Shown here: one piece after another, positions 1 through 9,702 of the stretch
How positions within the stretch are numbered: position 1 is the stretch's first letter
How the letters are laid out: every line of letters starts with the position of its first letter
Assembly: GCF_010731815.2 (NCBI RefSeq)
Contig: NZ_AP022593.1
Span: forward strand, 1,550,001 to 1,614,000
DNA from: Mycolicibacterium arabiense
GTDB lineage: Bacteria; Actinomycetota; Actinomycetes; Mycobacteriales; Mycobacteriaceae
Reading direction: 5' to 3'
DNA: 64,000 bases
Position numbers and translations under genes: made by a program
Notes under the pieces: generated by a model
The model's database searches: none
What the model was told of the DNA's origin: nothing
Seen by the model: the letters and a program-made list of their open reading frames with translations, nothing else

Positions 1-1001
1 GCGTCGACCATCTGCGCCATCGCGATCACCGAGACGATCGTCTTGCCCGACCCGACTTCGCCCTGCAGCATGCGGTGCATGGGCGTGGTCGAGGCCAGCT
101 CGGCGGTCAGCACCTCGAGGACCTCGCGCTGACCGGCGGTCAATTCGAAGGGCAGCTGTCGGCGCAGCGCCGCCGCGATTCCCCCGTCCCACGCCGGTGC
201 GATCGGACCCGTGGCGGCGAGATCGCCGTGCCTGCGCAGCATCAGCGCCCACTGCAGGCCGACGGCCTCGTCCATCGCCAGACGCTCGCGGGCGCGATCG
301 CGATCACCCTCGTTCTCGGTCAGGTGGATCGCCCGCAGTGCCTCGTCCTGGGAGAACAGATAGAACTGGTCCTTCAGGGACTGGGGCAGCGGATCGTCCA
401 CGGGGTCGAGGACGTCGAGGACCTGTCGGATACAGGCATAGACGTCCCAGCTCTGGACCTTCGCCGTCGCCGGGTAGATGGGGAAGAAGTCCCGCTCGAA
501 CACCGACAGGTCGACCTCGCCGTCGTCGGTCGTGGAGGCTACCTTCGCCAGCGACTTGGACCCCTTGCCCGCCTGCGGGCCCTCGAGGATGAGGAACGCG
601 GGGTGCGTGAGCTGCAGCGCGTTGCGGAAGTAGCCGACCACGCCACTGAGCATCAGCCGCGTGCCCACGACCAGTGTCCGCTTGGTGTACCTCGCGTTGA
701 AGAAGGTGGCCGTCACCTTCGGCTTCCGGCCGGCCAGCGTGATGACGAGGAACTCGCGCTTGGGTTGCCTGTTCGTCCACTTCGCCTCGGCCTTCTCGAT
801 CACGTCGACGAACGTGACGTGGTCGCCTTCCCGAAGGAACGGCGGAGACTCCCCGTCCTCCAGGATCGTGGCGCCCTTGCTGTACGCACGCGGGTAGTGG
901 CGCAGCAGGTCGTCGACGGTCACCAGCCCGAGGTGCTCCTCCAGCGGCTTCGCGGACTTGGCGCCGATGACGTGGACGAGGCGGTCGGTCAGCGCGGCCA
1001 T
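1..1001 (-). CDS. recG: ATP-dependent DNA helicase RecG, N-terminal part (cut by window edge)
   Basis: RecG remodels stalled replication forks and branch-migrates recombination intermediates in the cytoplasm. About 333 N-terminal residues are visible; the C-terminal helicase part lies outside the window. The protein opens MAALTDRLVHVIGAKSAKPL, then comes the wedge/OB domain (about residues 60-200), and a Walker A motif GEVGSGKT is encoded near bases 40-65. The ATG at 1001 lies two bases after the stop of the upstream DAK gene, so the two are probably co-transcribed and translationally coupled. The same pairing is found, from memory, in M. tuberculosis (Rv2974c-Rv2973c). Identification is firm; only the 3' end is missing. 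Confidence 0.95.
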   Translation of the reverse strand, partial: MAALTDRLVHVIGAKSAKPLEEHLGLVTVDDLLRHYPRAYSKGATILEDGESPPFLREGDHVTFVDVIEKAEAKWTNRQPKREFLVITLAGRKPKVTATFFNARYTKRTLVVGTRLMLSGVVGYFRNALQLTHPAFLILEGPQAGKGSKSLAKVASTTDDGEVDLSVFERDFFPIYPATAKVQSWDVYACIRQVLDVLDPVDDPLPQSLKDQFYLFSQDEALRAIHLTENEGDRDRARERLAMDEAVGLQWALMLRRHGDLAATGPIAPAWDGGIAAALRRQLPFELTAGQREVLEVLTAELASTTPMHRMLQGEVGSGKTIVSVIAMAQMVD

Positions 1002-1003
1002 GG

Positions 1004-2623
1004 CTACTCCACTCCGATCAGCAGCACGTCACCCCGGTGACCGGTGTGATAGGTGACCAGTTCGGTGCCAAGGTGCTCCCTGTGGACGTGGTCGCGCAGC
1101 GCCTCCCCGACGCCCGCGTCGACGTCGGCCCCGGTCAGCACGGTGACCAGCTCGCCGCCGGAGAGCAACAGCAGGTCGATCAGACCGGCCCCGGCGGTGG
1201 CGACGTCGGCGCCGACGATCAGCACCTCGTCGCCCGCGATGCCGAGACCGTCGCCCGGGCGGCAGGTACCGGCCCAGGTCAACGCTTCCTCGGTGGCCAC
1301 CCGCACCGACCCGTGCCGGGCGCTCGCGGCGGCGCGCGCCATCGTGTAGCCGTCGTCGACCGCGGCGCGGGCGGGATCGTGCACCGCCAGCGCGGCGAGC
1401 CCCTGGACCATCGACCCCGTCGGCACCGGGACGACGTCGATGCCGCGGTCGATCGCCGCCGTGCAGCCCGCCACGAGTTCCTCGGCGGCGACGTAGCCGT
1501 TGGGGAGCACCATCACCTGACCGGCGCCGGTGTCGACGAGCGCGCGCAACAGATGCTGGGCCCGCACCGGCGAGTCGGCGTCGGGCACCACCACGGTGGC
1601 GCCCTCGCCCGCGAACAGTTCGTGCGCGCCGCCGCCGTCGACGACGGCCAACACCGCCCGGTCGCGTGCCGCGCGGTCGGGCTGTGGCCGCAGCCCCGTG
1701 GACAGTGCGGTGATCTGGACGCGGCTCAGCGCGCCGAGGTCCAGCGCGGCTTCGACGGCGCCGCCCGCGTCGTCGGCGTGGACGTGCACCGAGTAGTGCT
1801 CGCCGCTGCCCGACGAGGCGATGGCGACGGAGTCGCCGAGTCGTTCGAGGCGGGCGCGCAACGTCTCGACGGCGGCGTGGTCGCAGCCCGCGAGCAGGTA
1901 CATCACCTCGAACTGCGGCGGTGTCGCGTCGGCGGTGATCGCCCCGACGGACGCGGGTTCGTAGCGCCTGCGGTGCGGTGCGTCCCCGGTGAGCACCTCG
2001 GTCAGGGCGTCGAGCAGGACGAGCAGGCCACGCCCGCCCGCGTCGACCACGCCGGCCTCGGTGAGGACGTCGAGTTGGTCGCGGGTGTGGTCGAGTGCCA
2101 CCGACGCGGCGTCGGACGCGGCGCGCAGCGTCGTGACCAGATCGGCCGCCTCCGCGTGTTCCTCGGCCGCGCCTGCCGCAGCCTGCAGCACCGACACGAT
2201 GGTGCCGGGGACGACGTCGCCGACCGACGCGGCGATCAGGCCGACGGCGTGGCGCAGGGCGGCGCCGAACGTCGCGGCGTCGATGACCGTCAGGTCGCCG
2301 GAGCGCTGGTCAGCGGCGTCGGCGGTCACCTCGGCCAGGCCCCGCAGGATCTGCGAGAGGATGACCCCGGAGTTGCCGCGCGCACCGTGCAGCGCGCCTT
2401 CGGACAGCGCGCTCGACACCGCGACGACGTCCGCCGCGACGCCGGGCTGGTCGGCAGCGGTGGCGGCCGACCGCATGGTGAACAGCATGTTGGTGCCCGT
2501 ATCGGCGTCGGCGACGGGGAACACGTTGAGCCGGTTGATCTCGTCGGCGTGAGCGCTCAGGCCGTCGACCGCGGCGTGCGCCCAAACTCGCAGGGTGGTC
2601 CCGTCGAGCACAGCAGCCGACAT
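1004..2623 (-). CDS. DAK2/DhaL-domain protein, FakA-like fatty acid kinase family
   Basis: Protein of 539 residues with an N-terminal DhaL (DAK2) ATP-binding domain: NVFPVADADTGTNM at about residues 31-44 supplies the metal-binding aspartates, and GARGNSGVILSQI follows near residue 90. A middle region and a C-terminal DegV-like half match the architecture of FakA, which phosphorylates fatty acids held by a DegV/FakB partner. No FakB gene is in the window, so the substrate is not shown. The ATG at 2623 is chosen because GGAGGTGGG precedes it directly; upstream in-frame starts lack a ribosome site. The gene ends two bases before recG. In M. tuberculosis, as I recall, this region is annotated as two genes (Rv2975c and Rv2974c); here it is one intact frame. 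Confidence 0.88.
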   Translation of the reverse strand: MSAAVLDGTTLRVWAHAAVDGLSAHADEINRLNVFPVADADTGTNMLFTMRSAATAADQPGVAADVVAVSSALSEGALHGARGNSGVILSQILRGLAEVTADAADQRSGDLTVIDAATFGAALRHAVGLIAASVGDVVPGTIVSVLQAAAGAAEEHAEAADLVTTLRAASDAASVALDHTRDQLDVLTEAGVVDAGGRGLLVLLDALTEVLTGDAPHRRRYEPASVGAITADATPPQFEVMYLLAGCDHAAVETLRARLERLGDSVAIASSGSGEHYSVHVHADDAGGAVEAALDLGALSRVQITALSTGLRPQPDRAARDRAVLAVVDGGGAHELFAGEGATVVVPDADSPVRAQHLLRALVDTGAGQVMVLPNGYVAAEELVAGCTAAIDRGIDVVPVPTGSMVQGLAALAVHDPARAAVDDGYTMARAAASARHGSVRVATEEALTWAGTCRPGDGLGIAGDEVLIVGADVATAGAGLIDLLLLSGGELVTVLTGADVDAGVGEALRDHVHREHLGTELVTYHTGHRGDVLLIGVE

Positions 2624-2707
2624 CCCACCTCCAACCGTTCTCGGTGGCCGCAAGCCTAGCCACTCGCGCCGACAGCACCCTGCGGCAATCGGCTCGTGGA
2701 TGCCATT

Positions 2708-2736
2708 TTGGTGATCGCCGCGGCTGCCGGTATTCT
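2708..2736 (+). promoter_or_regulatory. Putative SigA-type promoter of rpmB
   Basis: A TTGGTG -35 (2708-2713) and a TATTCT -10 (2731-2736) are separated by exactly 17 bases, giving a 5' leader of roughly 70 nt before the rpmB ATG. The leader ends with an AGGAG ribosome site at about 2801-2805. Confidence 0.5.
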
Positions 2737-2812
2737 GGTCGGGTTGTCGGATCGAGTCGCCGCGGGTCGCGGCGGAGATCCAGACCCCCAAGTACTGATT
2801 GAGGAGTTTTCC

Positions 2813-3007
2813 ATGGCTGCCGTATGCGATGTCTGCGCAAAGGGCCCCGGCTTCGGCAAGTCGGTTTCGCACTCCCATCGCCGGACCAGCCGCCGCTGGA
2901 ACCCGAACATCCAGACGGTGCGCGCCGTCGACCGTCCCGGTGGCAACAAGCGGCGGATCAACGTCTGCACGTCGTGCCTCAAGGCCGGCAAGGTCTCGCG
3001 GGGCTAG
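2813..3007 (+). CDS. rpmB: 50S ribosomal protein L28
   Basis: L28 is a small protein of the large ribosomal subunit. The 64-residue product is basic and carries two Cys-x-x-Cys pairs (CDVC at residues 5-8 and CTSC near residue 53), so it is the zinc-binding (C+) form. Mycobacteria usually also have a zinc-independent paralogue elsewhere that replaces C+ forms under zinc limitation; whether this copy is Zur-regulated cannot be seen. The ATG at 2813 is supported by GAGGAG upstream. It is transcribed divergently from the DAK-recG operon and convergently with ung. Confidence 0.95.
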   Translation: MAAVCDVCAKGPGFGKSVSHSHRRTSRRWNPNIQTVRAVDRPGGNKRRINVCTSCLKAGKVSRG

Positions 3008-3025
3008 TCCTCGACCCCACCCTCA

Positions 3026-3089
3026 CCGCCGAGACTGCGGCGAGATCGCCTTTTCACGCTGAATCGCGATCTGCCAGCAGTCTCGGCGG
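3026..3089. terminator. Inverted repeat between convergent rpmB and ung
   Basis: Arms CCGCCGAGACTG (3026-3037) and CAGTCTCGGCGG (3078-3089) are perfect complements. An inner pair AGATCGC/GCGATCT (3043-3049 and 3065-3071) extends the stem. CTTTT follows on the plus strand and short A/T tracts lie in the loop, so it may terminate both genes. Confidence 0.6.
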
Positions 3090-3099
3090 CTTTTGGCGT

Positions 3100-3783
3100 C
3101 TAGGGCAGCTGCCAGTCGATGGGCTCGGCACCCAGTTCGGCCAGCAGCTCGTTGGTCCGGCTGAACGGCCGGGACCCGAAGAATCCCCGTGACGCCGACA
3201 GCGGCGACGGATGCACCGACTCGATGGTGCGGCACCGCTCGCCGGTCAGCATGGGCTTGAGCGTTGCGGCATCGCGTCCCCACAGCACCGCGACGAGCGG
3301 CTGCGGGCGTTCGACGAGCGAGCGGATCGCGCGTTCGGTGACGGCCTCCCAGCCCTTGCCGCGATGCGACGCCGGCGTGCCGGGGCGCACGGTCAGCACC
3401 CTGTTGAGGAGCATCACCCCGCGCTGCGACCACGGTGTCAGGTCACCGGTCGACGGCGCGGGATGTCCGAGATCCGTGGCGTACTCCTTGAAGATGTTGT
3501 CCAAGCTGCGCGGTATCGGCCGCACGTCGGGCGCCACCGAGAAGCTCAGCCCGACCGCGTGACCGGGCGTGGGATAGGGGTCCTGTCCCACGATCAGCAC
3601 GCGCACCGCGTCGAACGGAAACGTGAACGCGCGCAACACGTTCTCGCCCGCGGGCAGGTAGCGCTCCCCCGCCGCGATCTCCGAGCGCAGGAATTCGCCC
3701 ATGGCGCCCACCTGCTCGGCGACGGGCTCCAGTGCACGGGCCCAGCCCGCCTCGACGATCTCATTCAGGGGACGGGCAGCCAT
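3100..3783 (-). CDS. ung: Uracil-DNA glycosylase
   Basis: Removes uracil from DNA and starts base-excision repair, which matters in a high-GC genome with frequent cytosine deamination. The 227-residue length is normal for family 1 UDG. The water-activating loop GQDPYP lies near residue 66, and the catalytic-histidine loop HPSPLS near residue 191. The ATG at 3783 begins 24 bases after the thiL stop, so ung probably forms an operon with thiL. Confidence 0.97.
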   Translation of the reverse strand: MAARPLNEIVEAGWARALEPVAEQVGAMGEFLRSEIAAGERYLPAGENVLRAFTFPFDAVRVLIVGQDPYPTPGHAVGLSFSVAPDVRPIPRSLDNIFKEYATDLGHPAPSTGDLTPWSQRGVMLLNRVLTVRPGTPASHRGKGWEAVTERAIRSLVERPQPLVAVLWGRDAATLKPMLTGERCRTIESVHPSPLSASRGFFGSRPFSRTNELLAELGAEPIDWQLP

Positions 3784-3807
3784 GACGAATGAACCTAGCC
3801 GACGGCG

Positions 3808-4758
3808 CTAGAAGGACTGCCAGCCCGACGCCCCACCCCACGCCGCGCCGTCCACCAGGACCCGGGCAGGCCCGTCGACCACCGTCCCGATGACACGCCA
3901 GCCGTCCGGCGGCGACGTCGGGAACGTGGCGACGAGCGCGTGGTCCTCACCACCGCCGAGCACCCATGCCCACGGGTCAACGCCCGTCGCCGCGGCGGCC
4001 GCGAGCAACGCGTCGTGCCGGCCGGACAGCGACGACGTCGACACGTCGATGCCGACACCGGACGCCCGGGCCACGTGCCCGAGGTCGGCGATCAGGCCGT
4101 CGGAGACGTCGGTCATCGCGGTCGCACCCGCGTCGGCGGCAGCAGGACCCTGCCCATAGGCCAACTCCGGCACCAGGTGACTCGCCCGCAGCTCGTCGAA
4201 ACCGCGAACGTCGTTGCGCCACAGCTCGAATCCCGCGGCGGACCGTCCGAGGTCACCCACCACCGCGAGCACGTCACCGGGCCGGGCGCCATCGAGCAGC
4301 ACCGGCGCCCGCCCACCGAGGTCACCCAGCGCCGTCACCGAGATCACCCATTGCGGGGCGGCGACCAGGTCCCCGCCCACGATGCCCGCGCCGGTACGCG
4401 CCGCCTCCGCCCACATGCCGTCCGACAGCGCCGTCGCGGCCTCGGCCGCGGTGTCGCCGGGCGCCCCGAAGCCGACCACGAACGCCGTGGCCGTCGCGCC
4501 CATCGCCTCGATGTCGGCGGCGTTCTGCGCGATCGCCTTTCGGCCGACGTCGTGGGGGGTGGACCAGTCGAGCCGAAAGTGCCTGCCCTCGACGAGCATG
4601 TCGGTCGAGACGACCACCCGCCCGTCGCCGGTGACCACGACGGCGGCGTCGTCGCCGGGACCCACCGTCACGTTGGCGGACTGCGTGCGGCCCGCGACCA
4701 ATCCGTCGATGACCGCGAACTCGCCGAGCCCGGCCAGCGTGGGCCGCTCGTCGCTCAT
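3808..4758 (-). CDS. thiL: Thiamine-monophosphate kinase
   Basis: Phosphorylates thiamine monophosphate to thiamine diphosphate using ATP, the last step of cofactor synthesis. The protein has 316 residues of the AIR-synthase/ThiL fold. VGPGDDAAV near residue 32 and STDMLVEGRHF near residue 51 supply metal- and nucleotide-binding residues; MTDVSDGL near residue 215 and GGGEDHALV near residue 268 are further family motifs. The product supplies the cofactor used by IlvB, encoded later in the window. It is upstream of ung in the same direction and divergent from the Lrp-type gene at 4856. Confidence 0.96.
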   Translation of the reverse strand: MSDERPTLAGLGEFAVIDGLVAGRTQSANVTVGPGDDAAVVVTGDGRVVVSTDMLVEGRHFRLDWSTPHDVGRKAIAQNAADIEAMGATATAFVVGFGAPGDTAAEAATALSDGMWAEAARTGAGIVGGDLVAAPQWVISVTALGDLGGRAPVLLDGARPGDVLAVVGDLGRSAAGFELWRNDVRGFDELRASHLVPELAYGQGPAAADAGATAMTDVSDGLIADLGHVARASGVGIDVSTSSLSGRHDALLAAAAATGVDPWAWVLGGGEDHALVATFPTSPPDGWRVIGTVVDGPARVLVDGAAWGGASGWQSF

Positions 4759-4855
4759 CCGCGTGCTCCGTTCGTGCCCTGAACCCCGCCGCCACCTGCG
4801 GTACCTTTGGGCCCTGCGGCGCCGAGTCTATGCAGCGAGACGGAGGAGACACCGG

Positions 4856-5098
4856 GTGGTCGAGGCTTTCATGCTGATTCAGACCGAGGTGGGCCGCGCG
4901 GAGGTGGTGGCCAAACAGCTGGCCGGTCTGGCCGGCGTGCTGTCGGCCGAGTACGTCACCGGCCCCTACGACGTCGTGGCGCGGATCGGCGCCGGAACCC
5001 TCGACGAGCTGAAGGCCACGGTCGTGCCGAGCGTGCAGAAGGTCGCGGGAATCACTCGCACCCTGACCTGTCCCGTCGCCGGCGCAGCGCAGTCCTAG
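4856..5098 (+). CDS. Stand-alone Lrp/AsnC ligand-binding (RAM) domain protein
   Basis: An 80-residue protein consisting only of the effector-binding/dimerisation domain of Lrp/AsnC regulators, with no helix-turn-helix. The domain runs from AFMLIQTEVGRAE (residue 4) through VTGPYDVVARI (about residue 38). Such proteins bind amino acids or act as small oligomeric adaptors; the target is unknown. The GTG at 4856 is chosen because GGAGGAG lies seven bases upstream; ATG at 4871 would cut the first beta strand. The DUF3515 gene starts 10 bases downstream. Confidence 0.85.
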   Translation: MVEAFMLIQTEVGRAEVVAKQLAGLAGVLSAEYVTGPYDVVARIGAGTLDELKATVVPSVQKVAGITRTLTCPVAGAAQS

Positions 5099-5101
5099 CA
5101 T
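5096..5101 (+). promoter_or_regulatory. Putative -10 element for a leaderless DUF3515 transcript
   Basis: TAGCAT at 5096-5101 is followed by seven bases and then the GTG at 5109. The first three bases are also the stop codon of the preceding gene. Confidence 0.4.
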
Positions 5102-5108
5102 TGCTCGG

Positions 5109-5684
5109 GTGACCGACCCCGAGCCACTCGACGAACCCGACGGCCCTCCACGCGGTTTCCTGATCGCGGCTCTGGCCGTGGCGGCGGCCGCCGTCATCGC
5201 GCTGTTGGTCGTCGCCGCCGTCCGGGAGTCCCCCGAGACGCCGCAACCCGTTGCGCTGGCCACCATGCCTGCACCGCAGGCGGGCGGCGACGAGTGCCGG
5301 GCGCTGCTCGACGCGCTGCCTGGTGACCTCGGTGAGTACCGCCGCGCCACGCTCGTCGAACCCGCCCCGGCCGGTGCGGCGGCGTGGCAGCCCGACACCG
5401 GCGCCGAAGCGTCTGCGAACACGAGTCAGGAAGCCGTCGTCCTGCGCTGCGGTCTCGACCGCCCTGTGGACTTCGTCGCGGGCGCTCCGGTGCAGGTCGT
5501 CGACGCCGTCAGCTGGTTCCGGGTCGGCGAACAGGGCCGCAGCACCTGGGTGACCGTCGACCGCCCCGTCTACGTCGCGCTGACGTTGCCCGACGGTTCG
5601 GGTCCGTCGCCCATCCAGGTGGTCTCGAAGGCGGTGGCGGCCACGATGCCCGCCGTGCCGGTCAACCCGGCACCGGTCGGCTAG
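5109..5684 (+). CDS. DUF3515 membrane-anchored protein
   Basis: A 191-residue protein with a short acidic cytosolic N-terminus and one transmembrane helix at about residues 17-40 (alanine/valine-rich, starting [17 protein letters not shown]). An extracytoplasmic domain with two cysteines (about residues 60 and 118) follows. It matches the actinobacterial DUF3515 family (Rv2980 in M. tuberculosis, by position and sequence), whose function is unknown. It lies just after the Lrp-type gene and converges on ddl, with which it shares the CTAG that ends both genes. Confidence 0.82.
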   Translation: MTDPEPLDEPDGPPRGFLIAALAVAAAAVIALLVVAAVRESPETPQPVALATMPAPQAGGDECRALLDALPGDLGEYRRATLVEPAPAGAAAWQPDTGAEASANTSQEAVVLRCGLDRPVDFVAGAPVQVVDAVSWFRVGEQGRSTWVTVDRPVYVALTLPDGSGPSPIQVVSKAVAATMPAVPVNPAPVG

Positions 5685-6784
5685 CGCAGACCCGTCCCGC
5701 GGGCGATCGCCGTCTCGACCATGGTGGACAGCAGCGTCGGATAGTCCACGCCGCTGGCCGCCCACATCCGCGGGTACATCGAGATGGTGGTGAAGCCGGG
5801 CATGGTGTTGATCTCGTTGATCACGGGTCCGTCGTCGGTGAGGAAGAAGTCGACGCGGGCCAGCCCCTGGCAGTCGATCGCCCGGAACGCGCGGATGGCG
5901 AGTCGGCGGATCTCGTCGGCGACGTCGTCGTCGACCTTGGCGGGTACGTCGAGTTCGGCGGCGTCGTCGAGGTACTTCGTCTCGAAGTCGTAGAAGCCGT
6001 CTTCGCGGCCACGCACGCCTGCGACCCGGATCTCGCCGACGGTGCTGGCTTCGAGCGAGCCGTCCGGGAATTCGAGGACGCCGCATTCGAGTTCCCGGCC
6101 GGGTACCGCGGCCTCGACGATGACCTTCGGGTCGTGTCGGCGGGCCCCGTCGATGGCCGTCGGTAACTGATCCCACGCGGTGACGCGGCTGACGCCGATC
6201 GAGGACCCGCCGCGCGCGGGCTTGACGAACACCGGCAGGCCGAGCCGTTCGCGGTCGGAGAGTTCGACGGTGGGCTCACCCCGGCGGAGCACCACCTGGT
6301 CGCCGATCGGCAGCCCCTCGGCGGCCAGCAGCTTCTTGGTGAACTCCTTGTCCATCCCGGCGGCGCTGGCCAGGACGCCGGCGCCGACGTACGGCACGCC
6401 CGCCATCTCGAGCAGCCCCTGAATGGTGCCGTCCTCGCCGTACGGCCCGTGCAGGACGGGAAACACGACGTCGACGGCCGCGAGCAGCTCACCGGCACCG
6501 TCCTCGAGTGACAGCAGTTGGCCGCGACGAGCGGGATCGGCGGGCATGGCGAGTTCGGTGCCCGAGGACCCGCTCACGGCGGGCAGCCGGCCGTCGGTGA
6601 TGGCCAGCGTCTCGGGACGTCCGTCGGTGAGCACCCAGGACCCCTCCGGCGAGATGCCGACCGCGACCACTTCGAAGCGTTCGGGGTCGAGATTGCGCAG
6701 GATGCTGCCTGCGGAGACACACGAGATCGCGTGTTCGGAGCTGCGTCCGCCGTAGACGACGGCGACTCGGGTGCGGGCGGTCAC
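5681..6784 (-). CDS. ddl: D-alanine--D-alanine ligase
   Basis: ATP-grasp enzyme that joins two D-alanines for the peptidoglycan stem; it is the second target of D-cycloserine. The 367-residue protein begins [20 protein letters not shown], with the family N-terminal GGxSxEH motif. It has the central ATP-grasp lid ([15 protein letters not shown], about residue 180) and the C-terminal metal site [12 protein letters not shown] (about residue 324). Start is GTG at 6784. It follows the PLP-enzyme and gpsA genes on the same strand; in M. tuberculosis ddlA and gpdA2 are, as I recall, direct neighbours. Confidence 0.97.
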   Translation of the reverse strand: MTARTRVAVVYGGRSSEHAISCVSAGSILRNLDPERFEVVAVGISPEGSWVLTDGRPETLAITDGRLPAVSGSSGTELAMPADPARRGQLLSLEDGAGELLAAVDVVFPVLHGPYGEDGTIQGLLEMAGVPYVGAGVLASAAGMDKEFTKKLLAAEGLPIGDQVVLRRGEPTVELSDRERLGLPVFVKPARGGSSIGVSRVTAWDQLPTAIDGARRHDPKVIVEAAVPGRELECGVLEFPDGSLEASTVGEIRVAGVRGREDGFYDFETKYLDDAAELDVPAKVDDDVADEIRRLAIRAFRAIDCQGLARVDFFLTDDGPVINEINTMPGFTTISMYPRMWAASGVDYPTLLSTMVETAIARGTGLR

Positions 6785-6809
6785 AGTCTGAAGAGGCTAC
6801 GGGACCACA

Positions 6810-7913
6810 TCAACCGAGCGCCTCCTCTATGTCGGCGAGCAAGTCGTCGGTGTCCTCGATCCCCATCGACAGCCGGGCGAATCCTGGGCTGACGGGGTCA
6901 CCCCACCTGGCCCTGCGGTCGACCGAGGTGTGGATGCCGCCGAAACTGGTGGCAGCCACCAGCAGGTCGCTGCGCTCGACGAGCGCGTGGACGGCCGCGG
7001 CGTCGGCGAGTTCGACGGCGACCAGTCCTCCGTACCGCTTCATCTGGATGGTCGCCACTTCGTGCGCCGGGTCCTGCGGCAGCCCCGGATAGCGGACGCC
7101 GCGGGCCGCGGGATGGCCGCGCAGCATCAAGGCGACCGCCATCGCGTTCTGGCACTGCCGGTCGACGCGCAGCCCGGCGGTGCCGAGACTGCGCAGGGCG
7201 AGCCACGCCTCGAACGGCCCGAGGATGGCTCCGGCGAGCAGCCTTTCGCGTTCGACGCCGGCCATCAGGTCGGGCCGGCTGCCCGCGACGTACCCGAGGA
7301 CGAGGTCGCTGTGGCCGGACAGGCCCTTGGTGGCGCTGGCCACGACGAGGTCGGCGCCGAGCGACAATGGCCGCTGTCCGAACGGCGTTGCTGCGGTGTT
7401 GTCGACCACCAGGACCGACCCGCGTCCGCGGCACACCGACGCGAGCCGGTGCAGGTCGACCACGTCGAGCGTCGGGTTGACCGGTGACTCCGCCAGGACG
7501 ACGTCGGCGTCCGCGGCTGCGGCGCACATGCCGTCCGCGACGGCCTCGACGATCGTGATGCCAAGTGGGGCAAGGCTTTCGGTGGCATACCGGCGCGTCT
7601 GGTAGTACCCGTCGGCCGGGACGACGAGTTTCATGCCGGGCCGCAGGAGGACCCGCAGCGTCGAGGTGATCGCCGCCATGCCCGACCCGAAGGCGCACGC
7701 CGAGGTCGCTCCCTCCAGTTCGGCGAGCGCCGACTCGAGCCGTCGCCAGGTGGGGTTGGAGGCACGGCCGTAGAAGTCGATCGGTGCGGCTTCGTCGACC
7801 GACAGGTGGTAGGCGGCCGCGGGAACGGGTGGCGGCGTGACGGGTTCGCCTGCGACCGCGGGCGCACCCGAGGCCTTCACGCTCCTGGTCGAGTCGCCGT
7901 AGTGGCCGTCCAC
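6810..7913 (-). CDS. Cys/Met-metabolism PLP-dependent enzyme (cystathionine gamma-lyase/synthase family)
   Basis: A 367-residue fold-type I PLP enzyme. Features: phosphate-binding ACAFGSGMAAI (about residue 74), cofactor aspartate in VVDNTAATPFG (about residue 155), and Schiff-base lysine in SATKGLSGHSD (about residue 180). Members catalyse beta/gamma eliminations or replacements on cystathionine, homoserine esters or methionine; the reaction cannot be fixed from the sequence. The GTG at 7913 lies five bases after the gpsA stop. A longer frame that runs on through gpsA codons is an artefact. It may supply or recycle sulfur amino acids, or have moonlighting activity as reported for this family. 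Confidence 0.85.
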   Translation of the reverse strand: MDGHYGDSTRSVKASGAPAVAGEPVTPPPVPAAAYHLSVDEAAPIDFYGRASNPTWRRLESALAELEGATSACAFGSGMAAITSTLRVLLRPGMKLVVPADGYYQTRRYATESLAPLGITIVEAVADGMCAAAADADVVLAESPVNPTLDVVDLHRLASVCRGRGSVLVVDNTAATPFGQRPLSLGADLVVASATKGLSGHSDLVLGYVAGSRPDLMAGVERERLLAGAILGPFEAWLALRSLGTAGLRVDRQCQNAMAVALMLRGHPAARGVRYPGLPQDPAHEVATIQMKRYGGLVAVELADAAAVHALVERSDLLVAATSFGGIHTSVDRRARWGDPVSPGFARLSMGIEDTDDLLADIEEALG

Positions 7914-7918
7914 GGCTG

Positions 7919-8917
7919 CTACTCCGGCTTCGTGCTGCGGCCCAGCAGCAGCGCGACCGCGGATTCGACGGACAGACCCCGGTGACACACCCGGTGCACC
8001 GCGTCGGTCAGCGGCATCTCGACGTCGTAGCTCGAGGCCAGCGCCAGCACCGACTGCGACGACGTCACGCCTTCGGCGACGTGACCTCCCCCTGCCGCCA
8101 GTGCCGTCTGGATCGTTCCGCCCTTGCCGAGGCGTTCGCCGAACGCCCGGTTGCGCGACTGCGGTGACGTGCAGGTCGCCACCAGATCGCCGACCCCGGC
8201 GAGCCCGGCAAGCGTGGCGCCCTTGGCGCCGAGCGCGATTCCTAGCCGCATGATCTCGGCGAGGCCGCGGGTGATGATGGCCGCAGCGGTGTTCTCGCCC
8301 AGCCCGACGCCGGCCGCCATGCCGCACGCCAGCGCGATGACGTTCTTGCAGGCGCCGCCGATCTCCGCGCCGATGACGTCGGCGTTGGTGTACGGCCTCA
8401 GGTAGCCGGTGGAGAACGCGCGCTGCAGTGCGACCGCGCGTCCCGAATCGGTGCACGCCACGACCGTCGCTGCAGGCTGCTCGTCGGCGATCTCGCTCGC
8501 CAGGTTCGGCCCCGTCACCACCGCGATGCGTGCCGGGTTGGCATTGGTGACCTGTTCGATCACCTGGCTCATGCGCAGCAGGGTGTCGAGTTCGATGCCC
8601 TTGGCGACGCTGACCAGGGTCGCCTCGTCGTCGATGTGCCCCGCCCAGCCCTCGAGATTGGCACGCAACGTCTGCGACGGCACGGCAAGCAGAACGGTGC
8701 AGGCGCCGGTCAGCGCCTCGCGGGCATCGCTGGTGGCCCGGATGGTCTTCGGCAGCTCGGCGTCGCCGAGGCGGCTCGCGTTGCGGTGGGTGTCGTTGAT
8801 CTCATCGGCGAGTTCGGAGCGCCGCGCCCACAACGTGACGTCGTTGCCCGCGTCCGCCAGGACCTTGGCCAGTGCCGTGCCCCAGGCACCAGCACCCATT
8901 ACCGCCGCGTTGACCAC
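7919..8917 (-). CDS. gpsA: NAD(P)-dependent glycerol-3-phosphate dehydrogenase
   Basis: Reduces dihydroxyacetone phosphate to sn-glycerol 3-phosphate, the backbone for phospholipids. The 332-residue protein has the N-terminal Rossmann motif [11 protein letters not shown] (residue 7), VSVAKGIE near residue 108, and the catalytic lysine in [13 protein letters not shown] (about residue 190). The start GTG at 8917 has no ribosome site, but TAGATT at 8930-8925 followed by seven bases suggests a leaderless mRNA. First gene of a gpsA-PLP enzyme-ddl run. Confidence 0.96.
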   Translation of the reverse strand: MVNAAVMGAGAWGTALAKVLADAGNDVTLWARRSELADEINDTHRNASRLGDAELPKTIRATSDAREALTGACTVLLAVPSQTLRANLEGWAGHIDDEATLVSVAKGIELDTLLRMSQVIEQVTNANPARIAVVTGPNLASEIADEQPAATVVACTDSGRAVALQRAFSTGYLRPYTNADVIGAEIGGACKNVIALACGMAAGVGLGENTAAAIITRGLAEIMRLGIALGAKGATLAGLAGVGDLVATCTSPQSRNRAFGERLGKGGTIQTALAAGGGHVAEGVTSSQSVLALASSYDVEMPLTDAVHRVCHRGLSVESAVALLLGRSTKPE

Positions 8918-8924
8918 GGGAACA

Positions 8925-8930
8925 AATCTA
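8925..8930 (-). promoter_or_regulatory. Putative -10 element for leaderless gpsA
   Basis: TAGATT on the minus strand (8930 to 8925), seven bases before the GTG start at 8917. Confidence 0.45.
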
Positions 8931-8931
8931 G

Positions 8932-9666
<735 letters not shown>

Positions 9667-9702
9667 CCTCTGCCGCCTAGCACCGGCGCCCGCCGATGGT
9701 GG

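Noticed and set aside
1037..2659. 540-codon open frame on the plus strand
   Set aside because: It is antisense to the DAK-family gene, has no recognisable domain, and its arginine/glycine/valine-rich composition is typical of the reverse complement of a GC-rich gene.
6810..8456. Extension of the PLP-enzyme frame to 548 codons (apparent fusion)
   Set aside because: The extra N-terminal part is an out-of-frame reading of gpsA. GTG 7913 gives the normal family N-terminus.
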